Notes: a model not told the origin generated them from the sequence alone. Counted from the stretch's first letter, positions 48,802-58,458 are shown. The stretch: DNA of 64,000 nucleotides from Pseudidiomarina sediminum DSM 21906 (GCF_000423165.1 NZ_KE383983.1:854376-918375), one strand, 5' to 3'. A program made the numbers and translations.

Positions 48802-49602
48802 ATGCGCACATTAAAGTTGGGTTTAATCGCAGCAGCCACTGCTGGACTGATCGCTTGCACACAATCGCCGACGGGACGTTCACAGCTGCAACTTTTTAGT
48901 AGTGATGAAATTGCCCAACTCGGTGCGCAGAGTTACGCTTCAATTAAGCAGGAAGAAAAAGTATCGCAAGACCCAGCGTTGAACCGTTATGTGCAATGCA
49001 TTACCGATGACTTGATTGCAGTACTGCCGGCCCCTTGGTCACAGCAACAGTGGGAAGTTACGGTATTTGATAGTGAAATGGTCAACGCCTTTGCGCTGCC
49101 AGGTGGCAAAATTGGTGTGTACACCGGCCTGATTGATGTTGCGGAAACGCCTGCACAACTGGCTGCAGTGATTGGCCATGAAATTGGCCATGTGATTGCG
49201 CAACACAGTAACGAGCGTATGTCGAATCAGTTTGCTGCCGGTGTCGGCATGCAACTTGGTGGCGTATTGGTGGGCGAAAAGCTTGATAACCAGCAAGCTG
49301 CGTTGGTCATGGGATTGCTCGGGGTAGGCTTACAACTTGGCTATATCCTCCCATACTCCCGTGTGCACGAAAGTGAGTCTGATGAGCTTGGCCTGCGTTA
49401 TATGGCTGCGGCGGGGTATGATCCACGTGAAGCTGCCAATCTTTGGCGCAATATGGCGAAGCAGGGCGGTGCTACGCCGCCCGAATTTTTGTCGACGCAC
49501 CCATCGCCACAAACACGGATCGACAAGCTGACCCAGTTGAGCGGTGCGCAAATGCCAGTGTATCAACAGTCGCGTAAAGCGAGTTGTCGGAAGCCAAGCT
49601 AA
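48802..49602 (+). CDS. M48 family metallopeptidase, lipoprotein (LoiP-like)
   Basis: 266 residues. The signal peptide ends with LIAC, so Cys19 is lipidated. The zinc motif HEIGH is at 126-130 (VIGHEIGHVIAQH), with a third Glu ligand in RVHESESDELGLRYM. These outer-membrane-attached proteases (E. coli LoiP/YggG and YcaL) act in envelope protein quality control. It sits 39 bases after dnaJ and may share its heat-shock transcript. The following GFA-like gene starts on its last stop base (TAATG). Confidence 0.9.
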   Translation: MRTLKLGLIAAATAGLIACTQSPTGRSQLQLFSSDEIAQLGAQSYASIKQEEKVSQDPALNRYVQCITDDLIAVLPAPWSQQQWEVTVFDSEMVNAFALPGGKIGVYTGLIDVAETPAQLAAVIGHEIGHVIAQHSNERMSNQFAAGVGMQLGGVLVGEKLDNQQAALVMGLLGVGLQLGYILPYSRVHESESDELGLRYMAAAGYDPREAANLWRNMAKQGGATPPEFLSTHPSPQTRIDKLTQLSGAQMPVYQQSRKASCRKPS

Positions 49603-50003
49603 TGCACAAAGGCTCTTGTCAATGTGGCAAGGTCGCCTTTCAGGTGGAAGGCGATTTTGAGCATTTCTTTTTGTGTCACTGCCAGTATTGTCAAAAAGAT
49701 ACGGGGAGTGCACATGCGGCCAATTTATTTTCAACCAGTGCCACGCTAACCTGGCTGCGCGGTGAAGAACAGGTGCGTACCTATCAGGTGCCCGACAGTC
49801 GCCACGTGAAAGGTTTTTGCAGCTGTTGTGGCGCTGCGCTCCCCAGTGTTCAGATGGAGGGTCAACTACTGGTCGTGCCTGCGGGTGCCTTAGATACGCC
49901 TGCGCCACTCAAGCCTAACGCACACCTGTTTGTTGCCAGTCGCGCGAACTGGGACCAACAACTCGAACAACTCCCTTGTTTTGCAGGCTTACCTGAGTCG
50001 TAA
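49602..50003 (+). CDS. GFA family (glutathione-dependent formaldehyde-activating-like) zinc protein
   Basis: 133 residues. The paired cysteines CQCGKVAFQV, CHCQYCQKDTG and FCSCCGAALPS are those of the GFA/DUF636 fold, which binds zinc. Members include a glutathione-dependent formaldehyde-activating enzyme, but most have no known activity. The ATG at 49602 overlaps the preceding stop; an in-frame TTG at 49584 is less likely. Confidence 0.88.
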   Translation: MHKGSCQCGKVAFQVEGDFEHFFLCHCQYCQKDTGSAHAANLFSTSATLTWLRGEEQVRTYQVPDSRHVKGFCSCCGAALPSVQMEGQLLVVPAGALDTPAPLKPNAHLFVASRANWDQQLEQLPCFAGLPES

Positions 50004-50099
50004 GCTCATTCATTTCTGTTCTTAGCCATAACCAAACGAACTAAGTCGCGCCAACATACGTAGCTACAATGCTGGTTTTTGTTTGGCAAAGAGGCTTTT

Positions 50100-51320
50100 A
50101 TGATCGCGCGTTGGTTTGCAATCCCGTTTTGGCAGCGAGTGCTGGGCGCATTTGTGCTAGGTGTTCTGCTTGGCTGGCTGGTACCTGAGATCGCGGTGGC
50201 GCTGAAGCCGCTGGGTGACGCATTTATTCTGTTTCTGAAAATGTTGGTCGTGCCACTCATTTTTTGCGCCATCATCAATGCTATTTTGCAGCTGGGTAAT
50301 GATGCGAACCTTGGCAAACTTGGTCTAAAAACCATAGGGCTATTTCTTACCACAGCGGTCATTGCCAGTATTATCGGCTTGTTGGTTGGCCAGTTATTGT
50401 CGGTGTCGCCTGAGCAACAGTTGACAGCGGTAAGCGATTACCAACCGAAGCAGGTACCGAGTGCGACCGAAGTGCTACTGAACTTTATTCCCAGCAATCC
50501 GTTCGCTGCGTTTAGTTCTGGAAATATTCTCCAAATTGTCGTTTTCGCCGCAATTGTGGGCGTTGCCATTCGTCAAGTGGGTGCTGCTGCAGCGCCGCTG
50601 GGCGAGGTGATCAAAGCTGGCGCCCAAGTGATGTTTAGAATCACGAAAATGGTGCTCGAACTGACCCCTCTTGGGGTGTTGGGCTTAATGGCATGGGTCG
50701 TGGGGCACTATGGTCTGGCAACGTTAACGCCGCTGGCAGCCTTTATCGGTGCCATCTATTTAGCTTGTTTAATCCACATCGTTTTCGTCTACGGCACCTT
50801 AGTGCGTTTTGCAGGGTTATCCCCGTGGCAGTTTTTCAAAGCCGTGTTCCCGGCACAGCTGGTTGCTTTTACCACCTGTAGTAGCTTTGGCACGATTCCT
50901 GCCGCGCATCAAGCGGTGACTGAACGTCTTGGTGTGAGTAAGCCGTACGCGAGTTTTGTGCTGCCGCTAGGGGCGACCATCAATATGGACGGCTGTGGTG
51001 GCATTTATCCGGCGATTGCTGCCATCTTTATTGCGCAGCTTTATGGCATTCCACTCGAGACGTTTGATTACCTCTTGATTATTGCGACGGCGACGCTCGC
51101 CTCGGTGGGTACCGCTGGCGTGCCTGGAACTGCAATGGTGATGCTGACAGTGACGTTAAATGTGGTAGGCTTACCGCTCGAAGGCATTGCCTTTATTGCG
51201 GCAATCGATCGCATTATCGATATGGCGCGCACGGCAACCAATGTTACCGGAGATATGGCCGTTGCGGCCGTTTTAGGGCGGCAGCCCGAATCCCTACAAG
51301 AGGTACAAGAATCCGCATGA
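50100..51320 (+). CDS. Dicarboxylate/amino acid:cation symporter (DAACS family)
   Basis: 406 residues with about eight membrane segments and two re-entrant loops. The signature motifs TTCSSFGTIPAA and LPLGATINMDGCGGIYP, followed by GTAGVPGTAMVMLT, identify the glutamate/aspartate/dicarboxylate transporter fold; the substrate (glutamate, aspartate, serine/threonine or C4 acids) is not decidable. The Arg/Asp pattern near the end (DRIIDMARTATNVTGD) is the DAACS type. The ATG at 50100 has AAAGAGG upstream. It overlaps dapB by ATGA. Confidence 0.9.
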   Translation: MIARWFAIPFWQRVLGAFVLGVLLGWLVPEIAVALKPLGDAFILFLKMLVVPLIFCAIINAILQLGNDANLGKLGLKTIGLFLTTAVIASIIGLLVGQLLSVSPEQQLTAVSDYQPKQVPSATEVLLNFIPSNPFAAFSSGNILQIVVFAAIVGVAIRQVGAAAAPLGEVIKAGAQVMFRITKMVLELTPLGVLGLMAWVVGHYGLATLTPLAAFIGAIYLACLIHIVFVYGTLVRFAGLSPWQFFKAVFPAQLVAFTTCSSFGTIPAAHQAVTERLGVSKPYASFVLPLGATINMDGCGGIYPAIAAIFIAQLYGIPLETFDYLLIIATATLASVGTAGVPGTAMVMLTVTLNVVGLPLEGIAFIAAIDRIIDMARTATNVTGDMAVAAVLGRQPESLQEVQESA

Positions 51321-52114
51321 AAATAGGTGTTATTGGCGCTAGTGGGCGCATGGGACAAGCTGTTATTGCAGAACTTTCGGCGCAAGGTGAGACCTGTGCG
51401 GCCGCACTTGTCAGCGCGCAAAGCTCAGTGCTTGGTCAACCCGCCCAAGCCGGTTTACTCTACAGCACCGTCGCAGAGGTTACCTCTGAGTGCGTTGATG
51501 TGTTGATTGACTTTAGCTTACCCGAAGCCTTGATGACCAATTTAGCGGTGGCGAAGCGCATCCAGCGTCCGATTGTTGTTTGTACCACCGGACTTTCTGC
51601 AGCGCAGGAGCAGTTATTACAGACCACAGCACAACAGGTACCCGTGTTGCATGCGGCGAATACCAGTATTGGCGTGTGCTTACTCCAACAGTTGGTACAA
51701 CTAGCGAGTGGTGTCATGGCTGACGCTGACATCGAAATTTTAGACATCCATCACAGTGCCAAGCGTGATGGCCCCTCAGGTACTGCCCGTCTGCTTGCAG
51801 AAGCCGCTGCGCAGGGACGGGGCTATCAACTCCAAGAAACAGATGCTGTCGTGCGTGGTGATGGTTTACGCCAACCCGGTAGTATTGGCTATGCCGTGAT
51901 GCGTGCTGCTGACGTGGTAGGGGAGCACAATGTCATGTTGGCGCAAGCTGGAGAGCGGGTGGAATTAGCGCATCGGGTGACCGACCGCGCGATTTTTGCG
52001 CGCGGTGCCATTCGCGCTGCACGTTGGCTAGCGAAGCAACCCGCAGGGCGCTATCAAATGCGTGACGTGCTGGAATTATCGAAGCTTTTTCACAAGCTAA
52101 GCGATGAAATTTAA
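51317..52114 (+). CDS. dapB: 4-hydroxy-tetrahydrodipicolinate reductase
   Basis: DapB reduces 4-hydroxy-tetrahydrodipicolinate with NAD(P)H in lysine and diaminopimelate synthesis. The N-terminal MKIGVIGASGRMGQAVIAEL binds the nucleotide. The signature EILDIHHSAKRDGPSGTA, with the catalytic His and Lys, is near residue 140. 265 residues against 273 in E. coli. It is translationally coupled to the upstream symporter, an unusual partner, and precedes the carA leader. Confidence 0.96.
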   Translation: MKIGVIGASGRMGQAVIAELSAQGETCAAALVSAQSSVLGQPAQAGLLYSTVAEVTSECVDVLIDFSLPEALMTNLAVAKRIQRPIVVCTTGLSAAQEQLLQTTAQQVPVLHAANTSIGVCLLQQLVQLASGVMADADIEILDIHHSAKRDGPSGTARLLAEAAAQGRGYQLQETDAVVRGDGLRQPGSIGYAVMRAADVVGEHNVMLAQAGERVELAHRVTDRAIFARGAIRAARWLAKQPAGRYQMRDVLELSKLFHKLSDEI

Positions 52115-52196
52115 CTAGACGCGAGTGTCATATTTCATTAAAATACGACCAATTTGCCAACGCAAAGTTGGTAAGCTGAAAACGCGCACTTTTTGC

Positions 52197-52296
52197 GGCT
52201 TACTATCCTGCTTTGTTTGAGTAGAAAAAGAAGTAAGCCAAACGCTGGTGCAAGGTAATCAACGGGGAGTCAACTATTTGATGGACCCGTTTTTTT
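52197..52296 (+). promoter_or_regulatory. Structured carA leader with terminator-like hairpin (possible attenuator)
   Basis: Two elements lie ahead of carA. GGCTTAC (52197-52203) pairs with GTAAGCC (52233-52239). Then ACGGG (52262-52266) pairs with CCCGT (52286-52290), with an inner stem GTCAA/TTGAT (52269-52273 and 52278-52282), followed directly by seven T. This is the layout of an intrinsic terminator, but it sits 17 bases before the carA start rather than after a gene. No classical leader peptide rich in regulatory codons is evident. It could instead end dapB transcripts, with a carA promoter I cannot see. Confidence 0.5.
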
Positions 52297-52313
52297 ATGT
52301 ATGGAGGTTAACC

Positions 52314-53471
52314 TTGAGTATTCTAGCGAACCATTCGGCAAGTAAGGCTATTTTGGTACTTGCGGATGGAACTGTTTTTCACGGCACAGCCATTGGTGCC
52401 GGAGGTACCGCAGTCGGCGAAGTTGTTTTTAATACCGCAATGACTGGCTACCAAGAAATTCTCACCGATCCCTCCTATGCTGAACAAATTGTTACTCTCA
52501 CTTATCCCCACATTGGTAATTACGGCACAACCCACGAAGACGAAGAATCGAACCGCGTTTGGGCGAAAGGTTTGGTCATTCGTGATATGTCGTTGAAAGC
52601 GAGTAACTTCCGTCAGCAACAGTCGTTAGGTGACTACTTACGTCAACGCAACGTGGTCGGTATTGCTGATATCGACACCCGTAAGCTGACCCGTTTACTG
52701 CGTGAGAAAGGCGCTCAAAACGGTTGTATCATGGCGGGCAACGTTGATGGCGAGTTGGACGTTGAGAAAGCGCTAGAGTTGGCTCAAGGCTTTCCTGGCT
52801 TGCAAGGCATGGACCTTGCCAAAGAAGTAACCATTCGCACGCCACAACAGTGGACCGCCACCAGCTGGCAGCTAGGCCAAGGCTTTGGCGAGCTACAAGA
52901 CGAGAAGTTCCATGTCGTGGCGTATGACTACGGCTGTAAACGTAACATCTTACGGATGTTGGCTGACCGTGGTTGTAAAGTGACACTAGTGCCTGCGCAA
53001 ACCTCCGCGCAAGAGGTACTGGCGCTGAATCCTGATGGGGTGTTCTTATCGAACGGCCCAGGCGACCCTGAACCTTGTGATTACGCCATTACCGCGATTC
53101 GCGAATTGATTGACGCTCAGGTTCCTATTTTCGGCATTTGCCTTGGCCACCAGTTACTGGCGCTGGCCAGTGGTGCGAAAACCGGCAAAATGAAGTTTGG
53201 TCACCACGGTGCCAACCATCCGGTACAAGATTTGGCGACAGGTCGCGTGATGATCACCAGCCAGAACCATGGCTTCGCTGTGATTGAGGAAAACCTTCCG
53301 GAAAACCTTAAAGTGACGCATAAGTCATTGTTCGATGGCACCTTACAAGGCATTCATCGTACCGACGTACCGGCCTTTAGCTTCCAAGGACATCCAGAAG
53401 CCAGCCCAGGCCCACAAGATGCAGCACCTTTATTTGACCACTTTATTGAATTAATGAGCCAGCGCGCTTAA
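52314..53471 (+). CDS. carA: Carbamoyl phosphate synthase, small (glutaminase) subunit
   Basis: CarA hydrolyses glutamine and channels ammonia to CarB for carbamoyl phosphate used in arginine and pyrimidine synthesis. The class I amidotransferase nucleophile is the Cys in [17 protein letters not shown], and HPEASPGP gives the partner His. The open frame extends to a GTG at 52248, but the TTG at 52314 is chosen. It has GGAGGT five bases upstream, it gives 385 residues (E. coli 382), and the conserved N-terminus begins within ten residues. The longer frame runs through the terminator-like hairpin. carB follows 28 bases later. Confidence 0.95.
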   Translation: MSILANHSASKAILVLADGTVFHGTAIGAGGTAVGEVVFNTAMTGYQEILTDPSYAEQIVTLTYPHIGNYGTTHEDEESNRVWAKGLVIRDMSLKASNFRQQQSLGDYLRQRNVVGIADIDTRKLTRLLREKGAQNGCIMAGNVDGELDVEKALELAQGFPGLQGMDLAKEVTIRTPQQWTATSWQLGQGFGELQDEKFHVVAYDYGCKRNILRMLADRGCKVTLVPAQTSAQEVLALNPDGVFLSNGPGDPEPCDYAITAIRELIDAQVPIFGICLGHQLLALASGAKTGKMKFGHHGANHPVQDLATGRVMITSQNHGFAVIEENLPENLKVTHKSLFDGTLQGIHRTDVPAFSFQGHPEASPGPQDAAPLFDHFIELMSQRA

Positions 53472-53499
53472 GCGTTGCCAACGGAGGACGACCCGACTT

Positions 53500-56400
53500 A
53501 TGCCAAAACGTACCGACATAAAAAGCATCCTCATTCTTGGCGCTGGCCCAATTGTGATTGGCCAAGCCTGTGAGTTTGATTACTCTGGTGCCCAAGCATG
53601 TAAAGCCTTACGCGAAGAAGGCTACAAAGTTATTTTGGTGAACTCAAACCCAGCCACCATCATGACTGACCCTGAAATGGCCGATGTGACCTACATTGAG
53701 CCGATTCACTGGGAAGTCGTAGCTAAGATTATTGAAGTAGAACGCCCCGATGCCTTATTGCCAACCATGGGTGGGCAAACGGCCTTGAACTGTGCCCTTG
53801 ACCTTGACCGTCATGGGGTACTTGAGAAATTCAATGTTGAAATGATTGGCGCCAACGCTGACGCTATCGATAAAGCGGAAGACCGTGATCGTTTTGACAA
53901 AGCGATGAAAGCGATTGGTTTACAAACACCAAACGCAGAAGTCGCGCATAGCCTTGATGAAGCGTTCGAGATTCAAGAGCGTCTAGGCTTCCCATGTATC
54001 ATCCGTCCATCGTTCACTATGGGCGGCAGTGGTGGTGGTATCGCCTATAACCGCGAAGAGTTTGAAGAAATTTGTCGCCGCGGTCTTGATTTGTCGCCAA
54101 CCAAAGAGCTGTTGATTGATGAATCATTGATTGGCTGGAAAGAATACGAAATGGAAGTGGTGCGCGACAAAGCGGACAACTGCATTATCGTCTGTGCCAT
54201 CGAAAACTTTGATGCCATGGGGATCCACACGGGGGACTCGATTACTGTGGCGCCGGCGCAAACCTTAACGGACAAAGAATACCAGTTGATGCGTGATGCT
54301 GCGATGGCGGTCTTGCGTGAGATTGGTGTTGAAACCGGTGGTTCGAACGTGCAGTTTGGTATCGACCCTGACACGGGCCGTATGGTCATCATCGAAATGA
54401 ACCCACGGGTGTCGCGTTCATCTGCTTTGGCATCGAAAGCAACAGGTTTCCCAATCGCTAAGGTCGCAGCTAAATTGGCTGTAGGTTACACCTTAGATGA
54501 GCTCGAGAACGAAATTACTGGTGGCGTTACACCAGCATCATTTGAGCCTGCGCTTGACTACGTTGTTACCAAGATCCCACGTTTTAACTTTGAAAAATTT
54601 GCCGGTTGTAACGACCGTTTGACCACGCAGATGAAGTCTGTCGGTGAGGTGATGGCGATTGGCCGTAACCAGCAAGAGTCGTTACAAAAAGCCTTACGTG
54701 GATTGGAAATTGGTGCAACCGGTTTTGATCCTATGGTTGACCCAGCAGACCCTGAAGCGCGTGGCAAAGTGGTACGCGAGCTGAAAGAACCAGGTGCTGA
54801 GCGGATTTTCTATATCGCTGATGCGTTCCGTTTAGGTATGACCGTACGTGAAGTGTTTGAGCTGACGCATATCGATGAGTGGTACTTGATCCAAATCGAA
54901 GAAATTGTCTTGCTTGAAGCGGAAATCCAAAAGCTCGGAATGGCAGGTTTGGACGAGCGCGTATTGCGCTTGCTCAAGCGTAAAGGTTTCGCCGATGCGC
55001 GTATTGCCGACATTCTTGATGTGGCTGAAGCGGAAATTCGCCGTCGCCGTCATGAGTTGAATGTGGTGCCAGTGTATAAGCGTGTCGATACCTGTGCTGC
55101 TGAGTTTGCGTCAGATACTGCTTACATGTACTCCACCTACGATGAAGAGTGTGAAGCTGCACCATCTGACCGCGATAAAATCATGGTAATTGGTGGTGGT
55201 CCGAACCGTATCGGTCAAGGTATTGAGTTTGACTACTGCTGTGTTCACGCAGCCCTCGCGCTACGTGAAGATGGTTACGAGACCATTATGGTGAACTGTA
55301 ACCCAGAAACGGTTTCCACCGACTACGATACGTCCGACCGTTTGTACTTCGAACCGATTACCTTAGAGGACGTGTTGGAAGTTGTGCGAGTTGAACAGCC
55401 AAAAGGCGTGATCGTGCAGTACGGTGGTCAAACACCATTGAAACTTGCGCGTGAACTTGAAGCCAACGGTGTACCTGTGATTGGTACCTCGCCAGACGCC
55501 ATCGACCGCGCAGAAGACCGTGAGCGCTTCCAAAGCGCGGTACAACGTCTTGGTTTAAAACAACCTGAAAACGCCACCGTGACGAAAGTTGACGAAGCGC
55601 TGCGTGAAGCTGAGCGTATTGGCTACCCGTTGGTCGTTCGCCCAAGTTATGTCTTGGGTGGTCGCGCGATGGAGATTGTCTACGACGAGAGCGATTTGCA
55701 TCGCTATCTGACCGACGCGGTAAAAGTTTCCAACTCAGCACCTGTGCTGTTGGATCGCTTCCTCGATAATGCCATTGAAGTAGATGTTGATGCGATTTGT
55801 GATGGTCAAGATATCTTGATTGGCGGCATCATGCAGCATATCGAGCAAGCTGGGGTTCACTCAGGTGACTCGGCCTGTTCATTACCGCCGTATTCACTGA
55901 GCGAGAGCATTCAAGACCAGTTACGTGAGCAAATGCGTAAATTGGCGTTTGAGCTGAACGTACATGGCTTGATGAACGCGCAGTTTGCGGTCAAGGACAA
56001 CGAAGTCTATTTGATCGAAGTGAACCCGCGTGCGGCACGTACTGTTCCTTTCGTCTCTAAAGCAACAGGCGTACCTTTAGCGAAAATTGCCGCGCGTGTC
56101 ATGGTTGGCCAGTCATTGCAGCAGCAAGGTTACACGGAAGAAGTGATCCCACCGTATTACTCGGTGAAAGAAGTGGTCATTCCGTTTGCGAAATTCCAAG
56201 GTGTTGACCCGATCCGTGGCCCAGAAATGCGCTCTACCGGTGAAGTCATGGGAGTTGGTGAGAGCTTTGAAGAAGCTTATGCCAAAGCCAACTTGGGTGC
56301 TGGTGAAGCCTTAGCGAAAGCGGGTAAAGCGTTATTGTCGGTGCGTGATAGCGACAAAGAGCGTCTGTTTGACCTCGCACGCGGTTTAATTGCGCTTGGC

Positions 56401-56724
56401 TTCTCACTCGAAGCAACCAGTGGTACTGCCAAGCTCTTGAACGACGAAGGCTTAACCTGTTCAGTTGTGAACAAGTTACAAGAAGGCCGACCTAATATTG
56501 TTGATGCCATCAAGAATGGTGAGTACAGTTACATCATCAATACAGTTGAAGGTCGTCAAGCGATTGAAGACTCTGTCTACATTCGTCGTGAGGCCCTCTT
56601 GAATAAAGTGATTTACACCACCACCTTAAATGCAGCCTTTGCCACAGTGAAAGCAAATACTGCAGATGATCGGGCGCGGGTAAACTCACTGCAGTCGTTA
56701 CATAAAAGGGTTCAATCAGCATGA
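53500..56724 (+). CDS. carB: Carbamoyl phosphate synthase, large subunit
   Basis: 1074 residues (E. coli 1073). Two homologous ATP-grasp halves are visible: the first with [20 protein letters not shown] and [13 protein letters not shown], the second starting near 560 with [18 protein letters not shown]. The allosteric C-terminal domain (about 940-1074) binds UMP and ornithine in enteric relatives. The protein makes carbamoyl phosphate from ammonia, bicarbonate and two ATP. Its last four bases overlap greA (ATGA), so greA is translationally coupled. Confidence 0.98.
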   Translation: MPKRTDIKSILILGAGPIVIGQACEFDYSGAQACKALREEGYKVILVNSNPATIMTDPEMADVTYIEPIHWEVVAKIIEVERPDALLPTMGGQTALNCALDLDRHGVLEKFNVEMIGANADAIDKAEDRDRFDKAMKAIGLQTPNAEVAHSLDEAFEIQERLGFPCIIRPSFTMGGSGGGIAYNREEFEEICRRGLDLSPTKELLIDESLIGWKEYEMEVVRDKADNCIIVCAIENFDAMGIHTGDSITVAPAQTLTDKEYQLMRDAAMAVLREIGVETGGSNVQFGIDPDTGRMVIIEMNPRVSRSSALASKATGFPIAKVAAKLAVGYTLDELENEITGGVTPASFEPALDYVVTKIPRFNFEKFAGCNDRLTTQMKSVGEVMAIGRNQQESLQKALRGLEIGATGFDPMVDPADPEARGKVVRELKEPGAERIFYIADAFRLGMTVREVFELTHIDEWYLIQIEEIVLLEAEIQKLGMAGLDERVLRLLKRKGFADARIADILDVAEAEIRRRRHELNVVPVYKRVDTCAAEFASDTAYMYSTYDEECEAAPSDRDKIMVIGGGPNRIGQGIEFDYCCVHAALALREDGYETIMVNCNPETVSTDYDTSDRLYFEPITLEDVLEVVRVEQPKGVIVQYGGQTPLKLARELEANGVPVIGTSPDAIDRAEDRERFQSAVQRLGLKQPENATVTKVDEALREAERIGYPLVVRPSYVLGGRAMEIVYDESDLHRYLTDAVKVSNSAPVLLDRFLDNAIEVDVDAICDGQDILIGGIMQHIEQAGVHSGDSACSLPPYSLSESIQDQLREQMRKLAFELNVHGLMNAQFAVKDNEVYLIEVNPRAARTVPFVSKATGVPLAKIAARVMVGQSLQQQGYTEEVIPPYYSVKEVVIPFAKFQGVDPIRGPEMRSTGEVMGVGESFEEAYAKANLGAGEALAKAGKALLSVRDSDKERLFDLARGLIALGFSLEATSGTAKLLNDEGLTCSVVNKLQEGRPNIVDAIKNGEYSYIINTVEGRQAIEDSVYIRREALLNKVIYTTTLNAAFATVKANTADDRARVNSLQSLHKRVQSA

Positions 56725-57197
56725 GTCAAATTCCAATGACAACCCGCGGCGCTGAGATGCTGCGGGAGGAATTGCAACGGTTAAAATCTGAAGATCGTCC
56801 ACGCATTATTCAGGCGATCGCGGACGCACGTGAACACGGTGATTTAAAAGAAAACGCCGAGTATCACGCAGCTCGTGAGCAGCAGGGATTCTGTGAAGGC
56901 CGGATTCAGGAAATTGAAGCGAAGTTATCGAACGCACAAATTATCGATGTCACTAAAGTGCCAAATAACGGTAAAGTTATTTTTGGTGCAACGGTCACTT
57001 TGTACAACACTGTGACCGACAAAGAAGTGACCTATCGGATTGTTGGCGATGATGAAGCTGATATTAAACAACATATGATTTCAGTCAATTCACCGATCTC
57101 ACGTGCACTTATCGGTAAGCAAATCGATGATGTGGCACAGGTGAATACACCTAATGGTGAAGTTGAATACGAAGTGGTGAGTGTCGAGTACCTCTAA
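56721..57197 (+). CDS. greA: Transcription elongation factor GreA
   Basis: 158 residues, the family length. The N-terminal coiled coil ([19 protein letters not shown] to [15 protein letters not shown]) enters the RNA polymerase secondary channel. The C-terminal FKBP-like domain begins around [18 protein letters not shown]. GreA rescues backtracked polymerase by RNA cleavage. It ends the carAB-greA unit; its terminator lies inside the convergent downstream gene. Confidence 0.97.
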   Translation: MSQIPMTTRGAEMLREELQRLKSEDRPRIIQAIADAREHGDLKENAEYHAAREQQGFCEGRIQEIEAKLSNAQIIDVTKVPNNGKVIFGATVTLYNTVTDKEVTYRIVGDDEADIKQHMISVNSPISRALIGKQIDDVAQVNTPNGEVEYEVVSVEYL

Positions 57198-57218
57198 CAC
57201 TCATCCTTATTTACCACT

Positions 57219-57488
57219 TTACTTGTTTAAGAGCGCGACCAGTTCGCGCTCTTTTTGTTTCCGGTCCCCTTGTGTACGCAGCGGGGTCTGATATTGCTCA
57301 ACATCCGGAAAAACCTCTGTTACGGAGCGACCTAGCGCTTTTGCGATAGCTTCTGCAACGGCCCGTGACCGCGCCTTACGGGCGGCAACTTTGGAGATCA
57401 AGGACGGGCTTTTCCCAAGGGCTTTTGCCAGCATTGAGAAATCAAATCCGCGCAACGCCAACTCAGTTTTTATCTTTACACTATCCAT
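57219..57488 (-). CDS. Ner-like small HTH regulator (phage-type)
   Basis: 89 residues. The helix-turn-helix spans about 10-55: GFDFSMLAKALGKSPSLISKV then AVAEAIAKALGRSVTEVFPD. It resembles the Ner/Nlp family of phage Mu-type regulators (residues ending in the VFPD motif). The C-terminus is basic and helical. It is divergent from the CI-like gene at 57597, a layout typical of phage early-control switches. The greA terminator hairpin lies within its last 12 codons, encoding part of ERELVALLNK. No adjacent phage structural genes are present. Confidence 0.7.
   Translation of the reverse strand: MDSVKIKTELALRGFDFSMLAKALGKSPSLISKVAARKARSRAVAEAIAKALGRSVTEVFPDVEQYQTPLRTQGDRKQKERELVALLNK
57229..57257 (+). 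terminator. greA terminator, inside the convergent HTH gene
   Basis: AAGAGCGCGA / TCGCGCTCTT arms around a short CCAGT loop are followed by TTTTTG. The hairpin falls completely within the coding end of the minus-strand HTH gene (stop at 57219). Confidence 0.85.
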
Positions 57489-57520
57489 TATTGCTCGGCT
57501 GTGGTTGAATGTCGCTCTAT

Positions 57521-57573
57521 GTGAACTGTGTATGAGTCCACTGTGAGTTCAATTGAATTAAAAGTGAAGTCAA
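57521..57573 (+). promoter_or_regulatory. Candidate operator array between two divergent regulators
   Basis: Three related 10-base words, GTGAACTGTG (57521), GTGAGTTCAA (57543) and GTGAAGTCAA (57564), are spaced 22 and 21 bases apart, about two helical turns. A perfect palindrome TTCAATTGAA lies at 57548-57557 inside the array. They fill most of the 108-base gap between the two HTH genes. Confidence 0.4.
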
Positions 57574-57596
57574 AAGACACAATTTAAGGTAAAATA

Positions 57597-58133
57597 ATGT
57601 CAAATGACGATAATTTAAATAGTACACACCGTCAGTCGAAAAGCAACGTAGAAATGCTAACCATGGACGAGGTCGTCACACGCTTGCGTCGCTACTATGG
57701 CGACCAATCGGTCGCTGCATTGATGCGCAAGTTGGGGATTCCCACATCCACCTATGGAAATTGGCGAAAGCGGGGCACAGTGACCTATGATCATCTCGTG
57801 CAAGGACTCATACGGTGTGGTATTTCGTTGGATTGGTTTTTTGCACCCGATCGGCATTTAGATTATCCGCGGCCTTCACAGTTGTATCTTAGCGAGAGCG
57901 AGAACGCCGCCTATCAAGGTGAAAAGCAGCATACCGAGGTGTTAACTGCGGCAGCGGAAGTGCGGCCGTTTATGGCGCAGTACCAAGTGCCGGAGACACC
58001 GGAGAATGAAGCTTTACTGGTTGAAGTGTATTTAGCTGCGCGCGCGGACCATGTGAATGTTGACTTTGCCCTAAGAAAATTGGCAATGGTATTGGGGAAG
58101 GCCGGAAAACAAAAAGAAACGCCGCTAAATTAG
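57597..58133 (+). CDS. CI-type phage repressor-like HTH protein
   Basis: 178 residues. After a short polar N-terminus, an HTH of the phage CI-repressor family is seen at about 22-85: EVVTRLRRYYGDQSVAALMRKL then PTSTYGNWRKRGTVTYDHLVQG and RCGISLDWFF. The C-terminal half has no S24 peptidase motif, so SOS-induced self-cleavage is not expected. AAGG seven bases before the ATG at 57597 supports the start. It is divergent from the Ner-like gene and converges with yhbY, the stop codons lying in one palindrome. It could be a domesticated prophage regulator. Confidence 0.72.
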   Translation: MSNDDNLNSTHRQSKSNVEMLTMDEVVTRLRRYYGDQSVAALMRKLGIPTSTYGNWRKRGTVTYDHLVQGLIRCGISLDWFFAPDRHLDYPRPSQLYLSESENAAYQGEKQHTEVLTAAAEVRPFMAQYQVPETPENEALLVEVYLAARADHVNVDFALRKLAMVLGKAGKQKETPLN

Positions 58134-58139
58134 CGGCGT
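58110..58139 (-). terminator. yhbY terminator spanning two convergent stop codons
   Basis: ACGCCGCTAA (58119-58128) and TTAGCGGCGT (58130-58139) are perfect 10-bp arms around a single A. Read on the minus strand it is followed by a T-rich stretch (TTCTTTTTG), giving a terminator for yhbY. The palindrome contains both the yhbY TAA and the CI-like TAG. Confidence 0.75.
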
Positions 58140-58438
58140 GGTAGTTGAATCTTGCCTTCAGGGCTAGGTTTGTACAGCGTAATAATTTTGCCGACAACTT
58201 GCACACGATAGGCTTGCGTGTAGTCAACAATGGTCGCATACACCTGTTCACGCAATTCACGGTCTTCATCTGGCACTTTGACCTTGATCAGTTCGTGGTG
58301 ATTAAGAGCCAATTCGATCTCTGCCATCACGCCTTCAGTCAGTCCATTCGCGCCAAGCAACACCACTGGTTTGAGCGAATGCGCCAAACTTTTTAGATGC
58401 TGCTTCTGTTTATTACTTAAAGTTAACCCTTCAGCCAT
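58130..58438 (-). CDS. yhbY: Ribosome assembly RNA-binding protein YhbY (CRM domain)
   Basis: 102 residues (E. coli 97). [22 protein letters not shown] leads into the CRM-domain features [29 protein letters not shown] and [12 protein letters not shown]. YhbY associates with the pre-50S ribosomal subunit. The ATG at 58438 is chosen because the longer frame (to 58549) would run through the divergent rlmE promoter. The yhbY/rlmE divergence is the E. coli arrangement. Confidence 0.93.
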   Translation of the reverse strand: MAEGLTLSNKQKQHLKSLAHSLKPVVLLGANGLTEGVMAEIELALNHHELIKVKVPDEDRELREQVYATIVDYTQAYRVQVVGKIITLYKPSPEGKIQLPRR

Positions 58439-58458
58439 GTAATAATATCCCACTAACA

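Noticed and set aside
52248-52313. Longer carA starting at the GTG at 52248
   Set aside because: It runs through the terminator-like stem and the Shine-Dalgarno sequence of the TTG start, and adds residues not found in the family.
57219-58133. A complete prophage around the two regulator genes
   Set aside because: No integrase, structural, lysis or attachment-site sequences are present; both sides are housekeeping genes in conserved order.
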